Source: Ideonella sp. WA131b (GTDB lineage: Bacteria; Pseudomonadota; Gammaproteobacteria; Burkholderiales; Burkholderiaceae_C). Taken from it: a DNA stretch of 64,000 nt. Positions 7,254 to 14,998 of the stretch are shown piece after piece. The notes beneath the pieces were generated by a model. The model had not been told where the DNA came from, made no database searches, and saw only the letters and a list, made by a program, of their open reading frames with translations. Each line of letters opens with the position of its first letter. Position 1 is the first letter of the stretch. Position numbers and translations under genes: made by a program. The stretch lies in assembly GCA_023657425.1 (NCBI GenBank), contig JAGTJW010000001.1, positions 1,922,001 to 1,986,000 of the forward strand. Reading direction: 5' to 3'.

Positions 7254-8440
7254 TTCGGCGCCAGCCAGGCTTCGGCCAGCTTCACCCAGCAACTCGCGCC
7301 CACCGGGATCAACTCGTCGTTGAAGTCGTAGCTCGGGTTGTGCAGCATGCAGGGGCCGAGGCCGTGCCCGCCCTCGCGGTGGGTGCCGTCGCCGTTGCCG
7401 AAGGTGAAGTAGCAGCCGGGCTTGGCCTGCAGGAAGAAGCTGAAGTCTTCCGCGCCCATGGTCGGCTCGAAGGGCACGACCTTGGCCTCGCCCACCACCT
7501 GCGCCAGCGTGCGGCGCACGAACTCCGTCTCGGCGGCGTGATTGACCGTAGGGGGGTACACGCGCGTGAACTCGAACTCGCAGGTGGCGCCGAAGGTGGC
7601 GGCCAGCCCGGTGGCGATCTCACGCATGCGGGTCTCGATCAGGTCGAGCACCTCGATGCTGAAGGTGCGCACGGTGCCGCGGATCTCGGCCGAGTCGGGC
7701 ACCACGTTGATGGCCTCGCCGGTGTGGATCATCGTGGCGCTGATCACGCCGGGGTCGATGGGCTTCTTGTTTCGCGTGAGGATGGTCTGCCAGGCCATCA
7801 CCATCTGGCAGGCCACGAGCACCGGGTCCACGCCCAGGTGCGGCAGCGCGGCGTGGCTGCCCTTGCCGCGGATGACGGCCCGGAAGCCGTTGCTCGAGGC
7901 CATCATCGCGCCCGGGTTCACGCCCACCATGCCCACGGGCATGCCGGGCCAGTTGTGCGCGCCGAACACGGCTTCCATCGGGAACTTCTCGAAGAGGCCG
8001 TCCTTGATCATCTCGCGCGCGCCGCCGCCGCCTTCCTCGGCCGGCTGGAAGATCAGGTAGACGGTGCCGTCGAAGTGGCGGTGCCTGCTGAGGTGCTTGG
8101 CCGCGGCCAGCAGCATCGCGGTGTGGCCATCGTGACCGCAGGCGTGCATCTTGCCGGGATGCTTGCTGGCGTGTGGGAAGTGGTTGTGCTCGGTCATCGG
8201 CAGCGCATCGATGTCGGCGCGCAGACCCACGGCGCGCGGGCTGGTGCCGTTCTTCACGATGCCCACCACGCCCGTCTTGCCCAGCCCGCGGTGGACGGGG
8301 ATGCCCCAGTCGGTGAGGGCCTTGGCGATGACGTCGGCGGTCCGCTCCTCCTGGAAGCACAGCTCCGGGTGGGCGTGGATGTCGCGGCGGATGCGCGCGA
8401 TCTCGGCCGCGTCGGCCAGGATGGGTTCGAGCAGATTCAT
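7250..8440 (-). CDS. M20-family amidohydrolase (hippurate hydrolase-like)
   Basis: A 396-residue metal-dependent amidohydrolase of the HipO/IAA-amino-acid hydrolase group. Key motifs are RRDIHAHPELCFQE, LRADIDALPM, MHACGHDGHTAMLL (metal-binding Cys and His), FQPAEEGGGGA (catalytic and metal Glu), the dimerisation-domain signature HAALPHLGVDPV, and MGAEDFSFF near the end. These enzymes hydrolyse N-acyl or N-aryl amino acids in the cytoplasm. The ATG at 8440 gives the standard N-terminus MNLLEP; an ATG at 8470 is an alternative. It is the first gene of a two-gene unit with the M14 peptidase and is divergent from the molybdopterin enzyme gene at 8514, so their promoters share about 75 bp. Confidence 0.9.
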   Translation of the reverse strand: MNLLEPILADAAEIARIRRDIHAHPELCFQEERTADVIAKALTDWGIPVHRGLGKTGVVGIVKNGTSPRAVGLRADIDALPMTEHNHFPHASKHPGKMHACGHDGHTAMLLAAAKHLSRHRHFDGTVYLIFQPAEEGGGGAREMIKDGLFEKFPMEAVFGAHNWPGMPVGMVGVNPGAMMASSNGFRAVIRGKGSHAALPHLGVDPVLVACQMVMAWQTILTRNKKPIDPGVISATMIHTGEAINVVPDSAEIRGTVRTFSIEVLDLIETRMREIATGLAATFGATCEFEFTRVYPPTVNHAAETEFVRRTLAQVVGEAKVVPFEPTMGAEDFSFFLQAKPGCYFTFGNGDGTHREGGHGLGPCMLHNPSYDFNDELIPVGASCWVKLAEAWLAPK

Positions 8441-8513
8441 GGCAGGCCCGTCGGTCGAATAGTCGGCCATCTTAGCCATGCGGCAGCCCGGGGCGCGGGC
8501 GGATAATCCCGCC

Positions 8514-10595
8514 ATGGACGAGAGCGCAAGCGCCCACGAGGCCAGCCGCACCGTGCAGGCCGTGTGCCCGCACGACTGCCCCGACACCTGCGCCTTGCAC
8601 GTCAGCGTGGCTGGCGCGCCGGGCGCGGAGCGCGTGGTGCGCGTTGCCGGTGACCCGAAGCACCCGCCCACGCACGGCGTGCTTTGCACCAAGGTCAGTC
8701 GTTACGCAGAACGCACCTACAGCGCGCAGCGGCTGCTCACGCCGCTCAAGCGCTCGGGCCCCAAGGGGCCTTCGGGCGCAGGCAGCTTCCAGGCCATCGG
8801 CTGGGACGAGGCGCTCGACACCATCGCAGCCCGTCTGAGGGCCATCGCTGCGCGCGAGCCCGAGGCCATCCTGCCCTACAGCTACGCCGGCACCATGGGC
8901 CTGGTGCAGGGTGACGGCATGGCGGCGCGTTTCTTCCACCGCCTGGGCGCCAGCCTGCTGGACCGCACCATCTGCGCCAACGCCGGCGGCGAGGCGCTGG
9001 CCGCCACCTACGGCGGCAAGCTGGGCATGCGGGTGGAGCAGTTCGTCCACAGCAAGCTCATCCTGATCTGGGGCAGCAACCCGATCACGAGCAGCGTGCA
9101 TTTCTGGACCTTCGCGCAGCAGGCCAAGCGCGCGGGTGCCAAGCTGGTGTGCATCGACCCGCGCCGCACCGAAACAGCCGAGAAGTGCCACCAGCACATC
9201 GCCCTGCTGCCGGGCACCGACGGCGCGCTGGCGCTGGGCCTCATGCACGAGCTGGTGATGAACGGCTGGCTCGACCACGATTACATCGCCCGCCATGTCG
9301 ACGGCTGGGAGAAGCTGCGCGACAAGGCCCTGGCCTGGCCGCCCGAGCGCACGGCCGCGGTGTGCGGCATCACCGCCGACGAGGTGCGCGGCCTGGCGCG
9401 CGACTACGCGCAGACGAAGCCCGCCGCCATTCGCCTGAACTACGGCATGCAGCGCGTGCGCGGCGGCGGCAATGCCGTGCGGCTGGTGGCGATGCTGCCC
9501 TGCCTGGTGGGCGCCTGGCGCCACCCGGCTGGCGGGATGCTGCTCAGTGCCAGCGGCAGTTTCCGCGGTGCCCGGCGCGATGCGTGGCTGCAGCGGCCCG
9601 ATCTTCTCGGCCCGCGGCACCCCCGCACCATCAACATGAGCACCATCGGCGACGCACTCACCCACCCGGGGGGCGGCGGCTTCGGCCCGCGCATCGAGGC
9701 CGTCGTCGTCTACAACAGCAATCCCGTGGCCGTGGCGCCCGACAGCCGCAAGGTGGTGCAGGGCTTTGCGCGGGAGGACCTCTTCACCGTCGTGCTGGAG
9801 CACTTCCAGACGGACACCGCCGATCACGCCGACCTCGTGCTGCCCGCCACCACGCAGCTGGAGCACTGGGATGCCCACTCGGCCTACGGCCACACCTACG
9901 CCATGCTCAACCGCCCGGCCGTGCCGCCGCTGGGGCAGGCGCTGAGCAACGCCGAGATCTTCCGCCGTCTGGCTGCGCGCATGGGCTTCGACGAGCCGTG
10001 TTTTGCAGACAGCGACGAGGCCATGGCGTTGGGTGCCTTCGATGCCGCCGTGGTCGACGTGGACGAGCTGCGCGCGCGCGGCTTCAGCCGCCTGAAGCTG
10101 CCCGAAGCACCGTTTGCCGAGGGTGGTTTTGCCACGCCGTCGGGCAAGGTGGTGGTCGACGCCCCCGGCCTGGGCGTGCCCGACTTCGTGCCCAACTACG
10201 AAAGTGCGCAGTCGGCGCCCGAGCTGGCCGCGCGCTATCCCCTGGCGATGATCTCGCCGCCGGCGCGGCATTTCCTCAACAGCAGCTTCGTCAACGTCGA
10301 GAGCCTGCGCGCCGCCGAAAAGGAGCCCCGTCTGGAGATCCACCCCGACGACGCCGTGGCGCGCGGCATCGCGCAGGGTGCGACCGTGCGCGTGTTCAAC
10401 GACCGTGGCAGCTACGTCTGCAAGGCCGACCTCAACGGCGCCGCGCGGCCCGGCGTCGTCAACGGGCTGGGCATCTGGTGGCGCAAGATGGGCCTGAACG
10501 GCACCAACGTCAACGAGCTCACGCACCAGCGCCTCACCGACATCGGCCGTGCGCCGGCCTTCTATGACTGCCTCGTCGAGGTCGAAGCCTGTTGA
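8514..10595 (+). CDS. Molybdopterin-dependent oxidoreductase with [4Fe-4S] site
   Basis: A 693-residue member of the DMSO-reductase superfamily. The N-terminus carries a cluster motif C18-x3-C22-x3-C26-x31-C58 (VCPHDCPDTCAL ... GVLC). Molybdopterin-binding landmarks follow: WDEALDTIA, LIWGSNPITSS, CIDPRRTETA, LPGTDGALALGLMHEL, and a C-terminal aspartate-decarboxylase-like fold beginning ARHFLNSSF. There is no twin-arginine signal, so it should be cytoplasmic. I see no NarH-like ferredoxin subunit or membrane anchor next to it. This orphan type is common in Burkholderiales and its substrate is unknown. Within the superfamily it looks closer to the BisC/thiosulfate-reductase-like group than to nitrate reductase. 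The downstream gene begins 17 bases later. Confidence 0.9.
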   Translation: MDESASAHEASRTVQAVCPHDCPDTCALHVSVAGAPGAERVVRVAGDPKHPPTHGVLCTKVSRYAERTYSAQRLLTPLKRSGPKGPSGAGSFQAIGWDEALDTIAARLRAIAAREPEAILPYSYAGTMGLVQGDGMAARFFHRLGASLLDRTICANAGGEALAATYGGKLGMRVEQFVHSKLILIWGSNPITSSVHFWTFAQQAKRAGAKLVCIDPRRTETAEKCHQHIALLPGTDGALALGLMHELVMNGWLDHDYIARHVDGWEKLRDKALAWPPERTAAVCGITADEVRGLARDYAQTKPAAIRLNYGMQRVRGGGNAVRLVAMLPCLVGAWRHPAGGMLLSASGSFRGARRDAWLQRPDLLGPRHPRTINMSTIGDALTHPGGGGFGPRIEAVVVYNSNPVAVAPDSRKVVQGFAREDLFTVVLEHFQTDTADHADLVLPATTQLEHWDAHSAYGHTYAMLNRPAVPPLGQALSNAEIFRRLAARMGFDEPCFADSDEAMALGAFDAAVVDVDELRARGFSRLKLPEAPFAEGGFATPSGKVVVDAPGLGVPDFVPNYESAQSAPELAARYPLAMISPPARHFLNSSFVNVESLRAAEKEPRLEIHPDDAVARGIAQGATVRVFNDRGSYVCKADLNGAARPGVVNGLGIWWRKMGLNGTNVNELTHQRLTDIGRAPAFYDCLVEVEAC

Positions 10596-10611
10596 GCGGC
10601 GGAGGCGCCTG

Positions 10612-11682
10612 GTGAGGCTGGGTCTGCTGGGCGCGCTGGCCGTGGGTACGCTGGCGCTGATGCTGGGCGGCTGCGGCACGATCGGCTACTACGCGCAGGC
10701 CGTGGGCGGCCACATGGACCTGATGCAGCGCGCCCGCCCGGTGCCCGAGGTGCTGGCCGACCCGGCCACGCCCGCGCCGCTGCGCGAGCGGCTCGCGCTG
10801 AGCCAGCGCATGCGCGACTTCGCCGTGGCCGAGCTCAAGCTGCCCGAGGGCCCGAGCTACCGCCGCTACGCCGACCTGGGCCGCAACGCCGTGGTCTGGA
10901 ACGTGGTGGCCGCGCCCGAGCTGAGCCTGCAGCTCAAGACCTGGTGCTTTCCGGTGGTGGGCTGCGTGGGCTACCGCGGCTACTACACGCAGGCCCGCGC
11001 CGAGGCGCTGGCCGCCGAGCTGCGCGAACAGGGCCATGAGGTCATGGTGTACGGCGTGCCGGCCTACAGCACGCTGGGCAAGCTCGAGTGGATGGGCGGC
11101 GACCCGCTGCTCAATACGTTTGTGAGCGGCTCCGAGGCCGACCTGGCGCGGCTGATCTTCCACGAGCTCACGCACCAGGTGGTCTACGTCGACGACGACA
11201 CCACCTTCAACGAGAGCTACGCCACGGCGGTGGAGCGCATCGGCGGCCGGTTGTGGATGGAGCGCTTCGCCACGCCCGAGGCGCGCGCGGCCGACGCGCT
11301 GCGTCAGGCGCGCGCCGCGGCCTTCCGCGCCTTCGTGCGGCCCTGGCGCGCCGAGCTCGACGCGCTGTACCGCAGCGGCCAGCCTCCCGGGGCCCTGCGC
11401 GCCGCCAAGGCCGAGGTGATGGCGCGCGGGCGCCGCGCCTACGAGGTGCTCAAGGCCGACCCGGCCAGTCCGCTCGCGGGTTTTGCCGGCTACGACGGTT
11501 GGTTCGCGCGCGCCAACAATGCCTCCTTCGCGGTGATGGGGGCGTACAACGACCTCGTGGCCGGCTTCGAGCGCCTGCACGAGGCCTCGGGCCGCGACTT
11601 CGCGCGCTTCCACGCCGAGGTGCGTGCCCTGGCCGCGCTGCCGCGGGCGGAGCGCCGAGCCAGGCTCGGCGCGGCGCCCTGA
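10612..11682 (+). CDS. Putative aminopeptidase lipoprotein (COG4324)
   Basis: The GTG at 10612 is preceded at proper spacing by GGAGG (10601-10605) and gives a short N-terminus with a lipoprotein signal ending MLGGC, so I prefer it to an earlier start inside the previous gene. The roughly 356-residue product has the predicted-aminopeptidase pattern: QLKTWCFPVVGCVGYRGYY, then LIFHELTHQ (an HExxH zinc motif), then FNESYATAVE (third ligand Glu), and NNASFAVMGAYNDLV near the end. It should be anchored in the periplasm as a zinc metallopeptidase. It lies 17 bp after the molybdopterin enzyme and may be cotranscribed with it; no functional link is evident. Confidence 0.85.
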   Translation: MRLGLLGALAVGTLALMLGGCGTIGYYAQAVGGHMDLMQRARPVPEVLADPATPAPLRERLALSQRMRDFAVAELKLPEGPSYRRYADLGRNAVVWNVVAAPELSLQLKTWCFPVVGCVGYRGYYTQARAEALAAELREQGHEVMVYGVPAYSTLGKLEWMGGDPLLNTFVSGSEADLARLIFHELTHQVVYVDDDTTFNESYATAVERIGGRLWMERFATPEARAADALRQARAAAFRAFVRPWRAELDALYRSGQPPGALRAAKAEVMARGRRAYEVLKADPASPLAGFAGYDGWFARANNASFAVMGAYNDLVAGFERLHEASGRDFARFHAEVRALAALPRAERRARLGAAP

Positions 11683-11718
11683 TCCCCTGCCACCCTGCTG
11701 CAAGACGGAGCTGACCCC

Positions 11719-12048
11719 GTGCCCGACATCCACATCCACCGCGACCATTCGCTCGGCCTCCAGCGCGCCCGCGAGGTGGCCTGGCAATGGGCCGAGCAGG
11801 CCGAGACCAAGTTCGACATGGAATGCACCGTGATCGAGGGCGAGACGAGCGACACGGTGGAGTTCACGCGCAGCGGTGTCAGCGGCCGCCTCATCGTCGC
11901 GCCCGACCACTTCGATCTCGAGGCCAAGCTGGGCTTCCTGCTCGGCGCCTTCGCCAAGACGATCGAGGGCGAGATCACGAAGAACCTCGACGCCCTGCTG
12001 GCGGCACCGGCAAAGAAGCCGGCTGCGTCCCGAAAGGGCGCTCGCTGA
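11719..12048 (+). CDS. Polyhydroxyalkanoic acid system family protein
   Basis: A 109-residue protein starting at GTG 11719. The sequence DIHIHRDHSLGLQRAREVAWQWAEQ, followed by the small-domain pattern FTRSGVSGRLIVAPDHFDLEAKLGFLLGAF, matches the short PHA-granule-region family (TIGR02610 type) found in betaproteobacteria. The protein is thought to associate with polyhydroxyalkanoate metabolism; the molecular role is not established. The C-terminal tail is lysine- and alanine-rich. Its stop lies inside the convergent small membrane gene ending at 11975, so the two genes overlap tail to tail by about 74 bases. Confidence 0.85.
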   Translation: MPDIHIHRDHSLGLQRAREVAWQWAEQAETKFDMECTVIEGETSDTVEFTRSGVSGRLIVAPDHFDLEAKLGFLLGAFAKTIEGEITKNLDALLAAPAKKPAASRKGAR

Positions 12049-12262
12049 GCCGCGCCCGCACCAGCTGCCACAGCCGCCAGGCGTTGACGGGCGCCAGCAC
12101 CAGGTGCAGCACCAGCACCGGCAGCAGGCCGGCCTGCGTGGCGTAGGGCACGAAGGCGACGTTGGCCACGAGCGCCAGGATGCGCAGCCGCAGCATCTCG
12201 GACGACGCGAAGCAAGCCAGCGTTGCCAGCGCCGCCATCCAACCCAGGATGTCGTGGTTCAT
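11975..12262 (-). CDS. Small YgjV/Popeye-like membrane protein
   Basis: A 95-residue, three-helix inner-membrane protein: GWMAALATLACFASSEMLRL, RILALVANVAFVPYATQAG and LLPVLVLHLVLAPVNAWRLW. This pattern matches the membrane module that in other proteobacterial proteins precedes a cyclic-nucleotide-binding domain; here it stands alone. Its start overlaps the stop of the upstream membrane gene as ATGA, so the two are translationally coupled and probably interact. The last 25 residues are polar and overlap the end of the PHA-family gene on the other strand. Function unknown. Confidence 0.7.
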   Translation of the reverse strand: MNHDILGWMAALATLACFASSEMLRLRILALVANVAFVPYATQAGLLPVLVLHLVLAPVNAWRLWQLVRARLSERPFGTQPASLPVPPAGRRGSS

Positions 12263-12627
12263 GGCGCTGCCCCGGGCGCGACCCGGTAGCAGACGATCAG
12301 CGCCGCCGTCAGCGCGCACATCATGGCGTTGACGAGGTTCACCCGCACGGCGGTGTCGAAGCGGCGGCCGTTGTGCTCGTGCAGCCAGCCGGCCATCGTC
12401 AGATTGGCGCCCAGCCAGGTGCACCAGGTCAGGAGCGATTGCTGGCTGGAGTTCTGCTCCTGCACGATCAGCGCCATGTTCGGCAGGTAGGACAGCACGC
12501 GCACCGAGCTGAACAAGGTGAAGGCCCAGCCCAGCAGCAGCAGGTAGCGCTCGCGCGTGAACAGCGCCGGCCGCGGCGCGCGCAGCGGCCGGCCGACGCG
12601 GTCGGTGGTGTGCTCGGTGGGCAGCAT
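12259..12627 (-). CDS. Small membrane protein of unknown function
   Basis: A 122-residue protein with a polar N-terminus and about three or four hydrophobic helices: YLLLLGWAFTLFSSVRVLSYL, LLTWCTWLGANLTMAGWL and LVNAMMCALTAALIVCYRV. I do not recognise a named family, although the overall pattern (GWAFTLFSSVRVLSYLP, TWLGANLTMA-W) is familiar from uncharacterised Burkholderiales proteins. It is coupled by an ATGA overlap to the YgjV-like gene, and the two may form one membrane complex. The lipoprotein gene 12648-13142 lies just upstream on the same strand, 20 bp away, so the three may be one operon. Confidence 0.65.
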   Translation of the reverse strand: MLPTEHTTDRVGRPLRAPRPALFTRERYLLLLGWAFTLFSSVRVLSYLPNMALIVQEQNSSQQSLLTWCTWLGANLTMAGWLHEHNGRRFDTAVRVNLVNAMMCALTAALIVCYRVAPGAAP

Positions 12628-12647
12628 GGCGTGCTTCTGGCGCTGCT

Positions 12648-13142
12648 TCAGTGCGTGACGAGGAACACGCGCGGGTAACCCTGAGCCTCCAAGTGGTGCA
12701 CCGTGGTCGCGCCCAGGCGCAGGTCGCTGCTGCGCACCAGCACCGGCACCTCGGCCGACAGGTCGTGCGCCACCTGATGGCCCCACACCATCTGCGTTGC
12801 CAGTTCCACCGCCGCGGCTGCGTCCGGTCCAGGCTCCACGTTGACCGGGATCACCTGCGTTCCCATGGCGTCTTCGAGCTGCCTGGCCTGCGCCTGCGTG
12901 GCGTACAGACCCCGGCGCGTACGGGCACCGGTGTCGGCGGGCGCGGCCCATGGAGATGCCGGCATCACGTGGCCGGTGTCGTCGAACAAGGGTGGGATCA
13001 CGGTGGGTGCGGCGGCCAGCGCTTGTGCGCGGCCGTCGACCGCGGCGTAGATGTCGGGCCCGGTGCCGCCACAGGCCGCCATCAGGACGGCCAACGCGGC
13101 GCTCGCCATCAGCTGCAGCGGGCGAAGAGGGGGATGGTTCAT
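12648..13142 (-). CDS. Putative lipoprotein, unknown family
   Basis: A 164-residue product with a lipoprotein signal (SAALAVLMAACGG). The mature part has no motif I recognise. It contains a proline-rich linker followed by a compact C-terminal half from about residue 85 (ARQLEDAMGTQVIPVNVEP, AVELATQMVWGHQVAHDL, VLVRSSDLRLGATTVHHLEAQGYPRVFLVTH) that could be an alpha/beta domain. It is divergent from the broken sigma-factor gene at 13330, with about 190 bp between them, and upstream of the two small membrane genes on its own strand. A membrane or periplasmic role is inferred from the signal only. Confidence 0.65.
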   Translation of the reverse strand: MNHPPLRPLQLMASAALAVLMAACGGTGPDIYAAVDGRAQALAAAPTVIPPLFDDTGHVMPASPWAAPADTGARTRRGLYATQAQARQLEDAMGTQVIPVNVEPGPDAAAAVELATQMVWGHQVAHDLSAEVPVLVRSSDLRLGATTVHHLEAQGYPRVFLVTH

Positions 13143-13329
13143 GGCGGTGTTTCTCCGGTGTCGGGGACTTTGACGTGAGGCCCTCATCAGGAGATACGCC
13201 GTCGCCCACCATGACCGGACATGCCGGACAGCCAGAAGCCGACCCGCTTCGTGCGTTCGAGCGACAGCCCGATGCCGCCGCACCGGCGCGTTCGCTACCA
13301 TGGCCGGCACAACAACCAGGGCGGTCCCG

Positions 13330-13884
13330 ATGGGCGACATCACCCCATTGCTGGCCCGTACCCGTGACGGCGACCGGCTGGCCTTCGACGCGCTGTTCGA
13401 GCGCCTCTACCCCGAGCTGCGCCGCCTGGCGCATGCACGGCTGTCGGGGCACCAGCGGGGCACCGTCATGGAGACCACCGTGCTGCTGCACGAGTGCTAC
13501 CTGCGTTTCCTGAAGGCCGGCAACCTGGCGCCGGCTGACCGCGGGCACTTCATCGGCTATGCGTCGCACGTGATGCGCTCGATCATCGTCGACGCCGTGC
13601 GCGCAGCCAGTCGCGAGCGGCGCGGCGGCGGTGCCGAACACGTGACGCTGGACACCTTCATCGCGGAAGGTCTGGCTCAGCCGTACGAGGAGCTGCTCGA
13701 CATCGACCGGGCGCTCGACGACCTGGCGCGCCTGGAGCCGCGGCTGGCGCAGGTGGTGGAGATGCGCTACTTCGTCGGCCTCACCGACGCCGAGATCGCC
13801 TAGGCGCTGGGCGTCACCGACCGCACCGTGCGCCGCGACTGGGAGAAGGCGCGGCTGTTGTTGGCGCACGCGCTGCGCGGCTGA
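13330..13884 (+). pseudogene. ECF-like sigma factor interrupted by an in-frame TAG
   Basis: The frame encodes a sigma-70 family protein of the TIGR02999 type: FDALFERLYPELRRLAHARL, TVLLHECYLRFL, HFIGYASHVMRSIIVDAVRA (region 2), then LEPRLAQVVEMRYFVGLTDAEIA entering region 4. At 13801-13803 the codon is TAG, where the family typically has CAG or a similar codon; the same frame continues ALGVTDRTVRRDWEKARLLL to a second stop at 13882-13884. Everything after the TAG is the DNA-reading helix of region 4, so the 157-residue product lacks it. One C-to-T change would explain it. It could be a recent null allele, suppressed readthrough, or a sequencing error. No partner kinase or anti-sigma gene is adjacent. 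Confidence 0.85.
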
Positions 13885-14051
13885 TCCGCCGTCGCTGAAG
13901 CGGCCCGACGGCCGCGTCGGCGCTGTCTGGACGCAGCCTCAGTCCGGCCCGCGAACCCGGCCATCCGGTCGACGCCTCGGCGTCTCGGCGACAGTTGCGA
14001 GATCATCCAGGCTCAACCGCTCGCCCCCGCGGTTTTGCCGGACACCCTGCC

Positions 14052-14636
14052 ATGCCTGGACTCCCGATTCCGATCGCCGCCGCCGCCCTGGGGCTGCTTC
14101 TGGGGCTTGTCGCCCCCGCCGCCGCCCAGTCGCGACCGGCTCCCGCTGCGTGTCCGCCGCTGCTCCAGCAGACCGTGCCCCGCCTGCAGGACGACAAGCC
14201 CCAGGATCTGTGCCAGTACGCGGGCCGGGTGCTGCTGGTCGTGAACACCGCCAGCTACTGCGGCTTCACCTCGCAGTTCGAGGGCCTGGAGGCGCTGAAC
14301 GCCCGCTACGCGGCGCGCGGCCTGGTGGTGATGGGCTTTCCCAGCGGCGACTTCAAGCAGGAAGACAAGGACGCGAAGAAGACCGCCGAGGTCTGCTTCA
14401 ACACCTACGGCGTGAAGTTCCCGATGTTCGCCACCGGCCCGGTGCGCGGCGCCGACGCGCAGCCCATCTTCCGCCAGCTGGCCCAGGCCACCGGCCAGCA
14501 GCCGAGCTGGAACTTCAACAAGTACCTCGTGGGCCGCGACGGCAAGCCCATCGCCCACTGGGGCAGCATGACCGGGCCCACCAGCGGCAGCATCACCAGC
14601 GCCATCGAGAAGGCGCTGGCCTCACCGGCCCCGTAG
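14052..14636 (+). CDS. Exported glutathione peroxidase
   Basis: A 194-residue thiol peroxidase of the glutathione-peroxidase family with an N-terminal signal peptide (PIAAAALGLLLGLVAPAAAQ), hence probably periplasmic. The peroxidatic cysteine is Cys70 in NTASYCGFT. The later catalytic elements are present but varied: FPSGDFKQED supplies the Gln region where FPCNQF is usual, so the position of the common resolving Cys is Ser; PSWNFNKYLV gives the catalytic Trp and Asn. It should reduce peroxides using thioredoxin or a similar thiol. The ATG at 14052 is preferred because it directly precedes the signal peptide. It converges with the ACBP gene three bases downstream. Confidence 0.92.
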   Translation: MPGLPIPIAAAALGLLLGLVAPAAAQSRPAPAACPPLLQQTVPRLQDDKPQDLCQYAGRVLLVVNTASYCGFTSQFEGLEALNARYAARGLVVMGFPSGDFKQEDKDAKKTAEVCFNTYGVKFPMFATGPVRGADAQPIFRQLAQATGQQPSWNFNKYLVGRDGKPIAHWGSMTGPTSGSITSAIEKALASPAP

Positions 14637-14639
14637 CGC

Positions 14640-14894
14640 CTACTTCAGCGACTCGATGAGGTCGGTGTATTCCTGCATCGCCTCGTCGGCGCTCTTGCCC
14701 TTCACGGCCGCCCAGGCGTCGTACTTGGCGCGGCCCACCATGTCGGTGAAACCGGGGCGCTTGCCCTCGACGTCGCCCTCGGTGGCCTGCTTGTACAGCG
14801 AGTAGATCTGCAGCAGCGTCATGTTGTCGGGCTTCTCCGGCAGCTGCTTGCTGGCAGAGACGGCGGCTTCGAACGCGGCTTTGAGGTTGGCCAT
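14640..14894 (-). CDS. Acyl-CoA-binding protein
   Basis: An 84-residue protein that spans the whole ACBP fold: FEAAVSASKQLPEKPDNMTLLQIYSLYKQATEGDV, then KRPGFTDMVGRAKYDAW, and a last helix ending YTDLIESL. The conserved YxLYKQAT and KYDAW acyl-CoA-contact residues are intact. It buffers long-chain acyl-CoA in the cytoplasm. It is divergent from the wax-ester-synthase-like gene starting 105 bp away, an arrangement that would let one control region serve an acyl-CoA carrier and an acyl-CoA-consuming enzyme; the link is inference. Bacterial ACBPs are patchily distributed. Confidence 0.95.
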   Translation of the reverse strand: MANLKAAFEAAVSASKQLPEKPDNMTLLQIYSLYKQATEGDVEGKRPGFTDMVGRAKYDAWAAVKGKSADEAMQEYTDLIESLK

Positions 14895-14998
14895 GGCGGG
14901 TGCACCCGGGTGAGTCTGAGCTTGACGCTGGCGATGCTACACAGCATCGTCGCCGCCTTCGGCGCGTCGCGCCGCGTCCGTTGCCCAGGAGAAACCCG

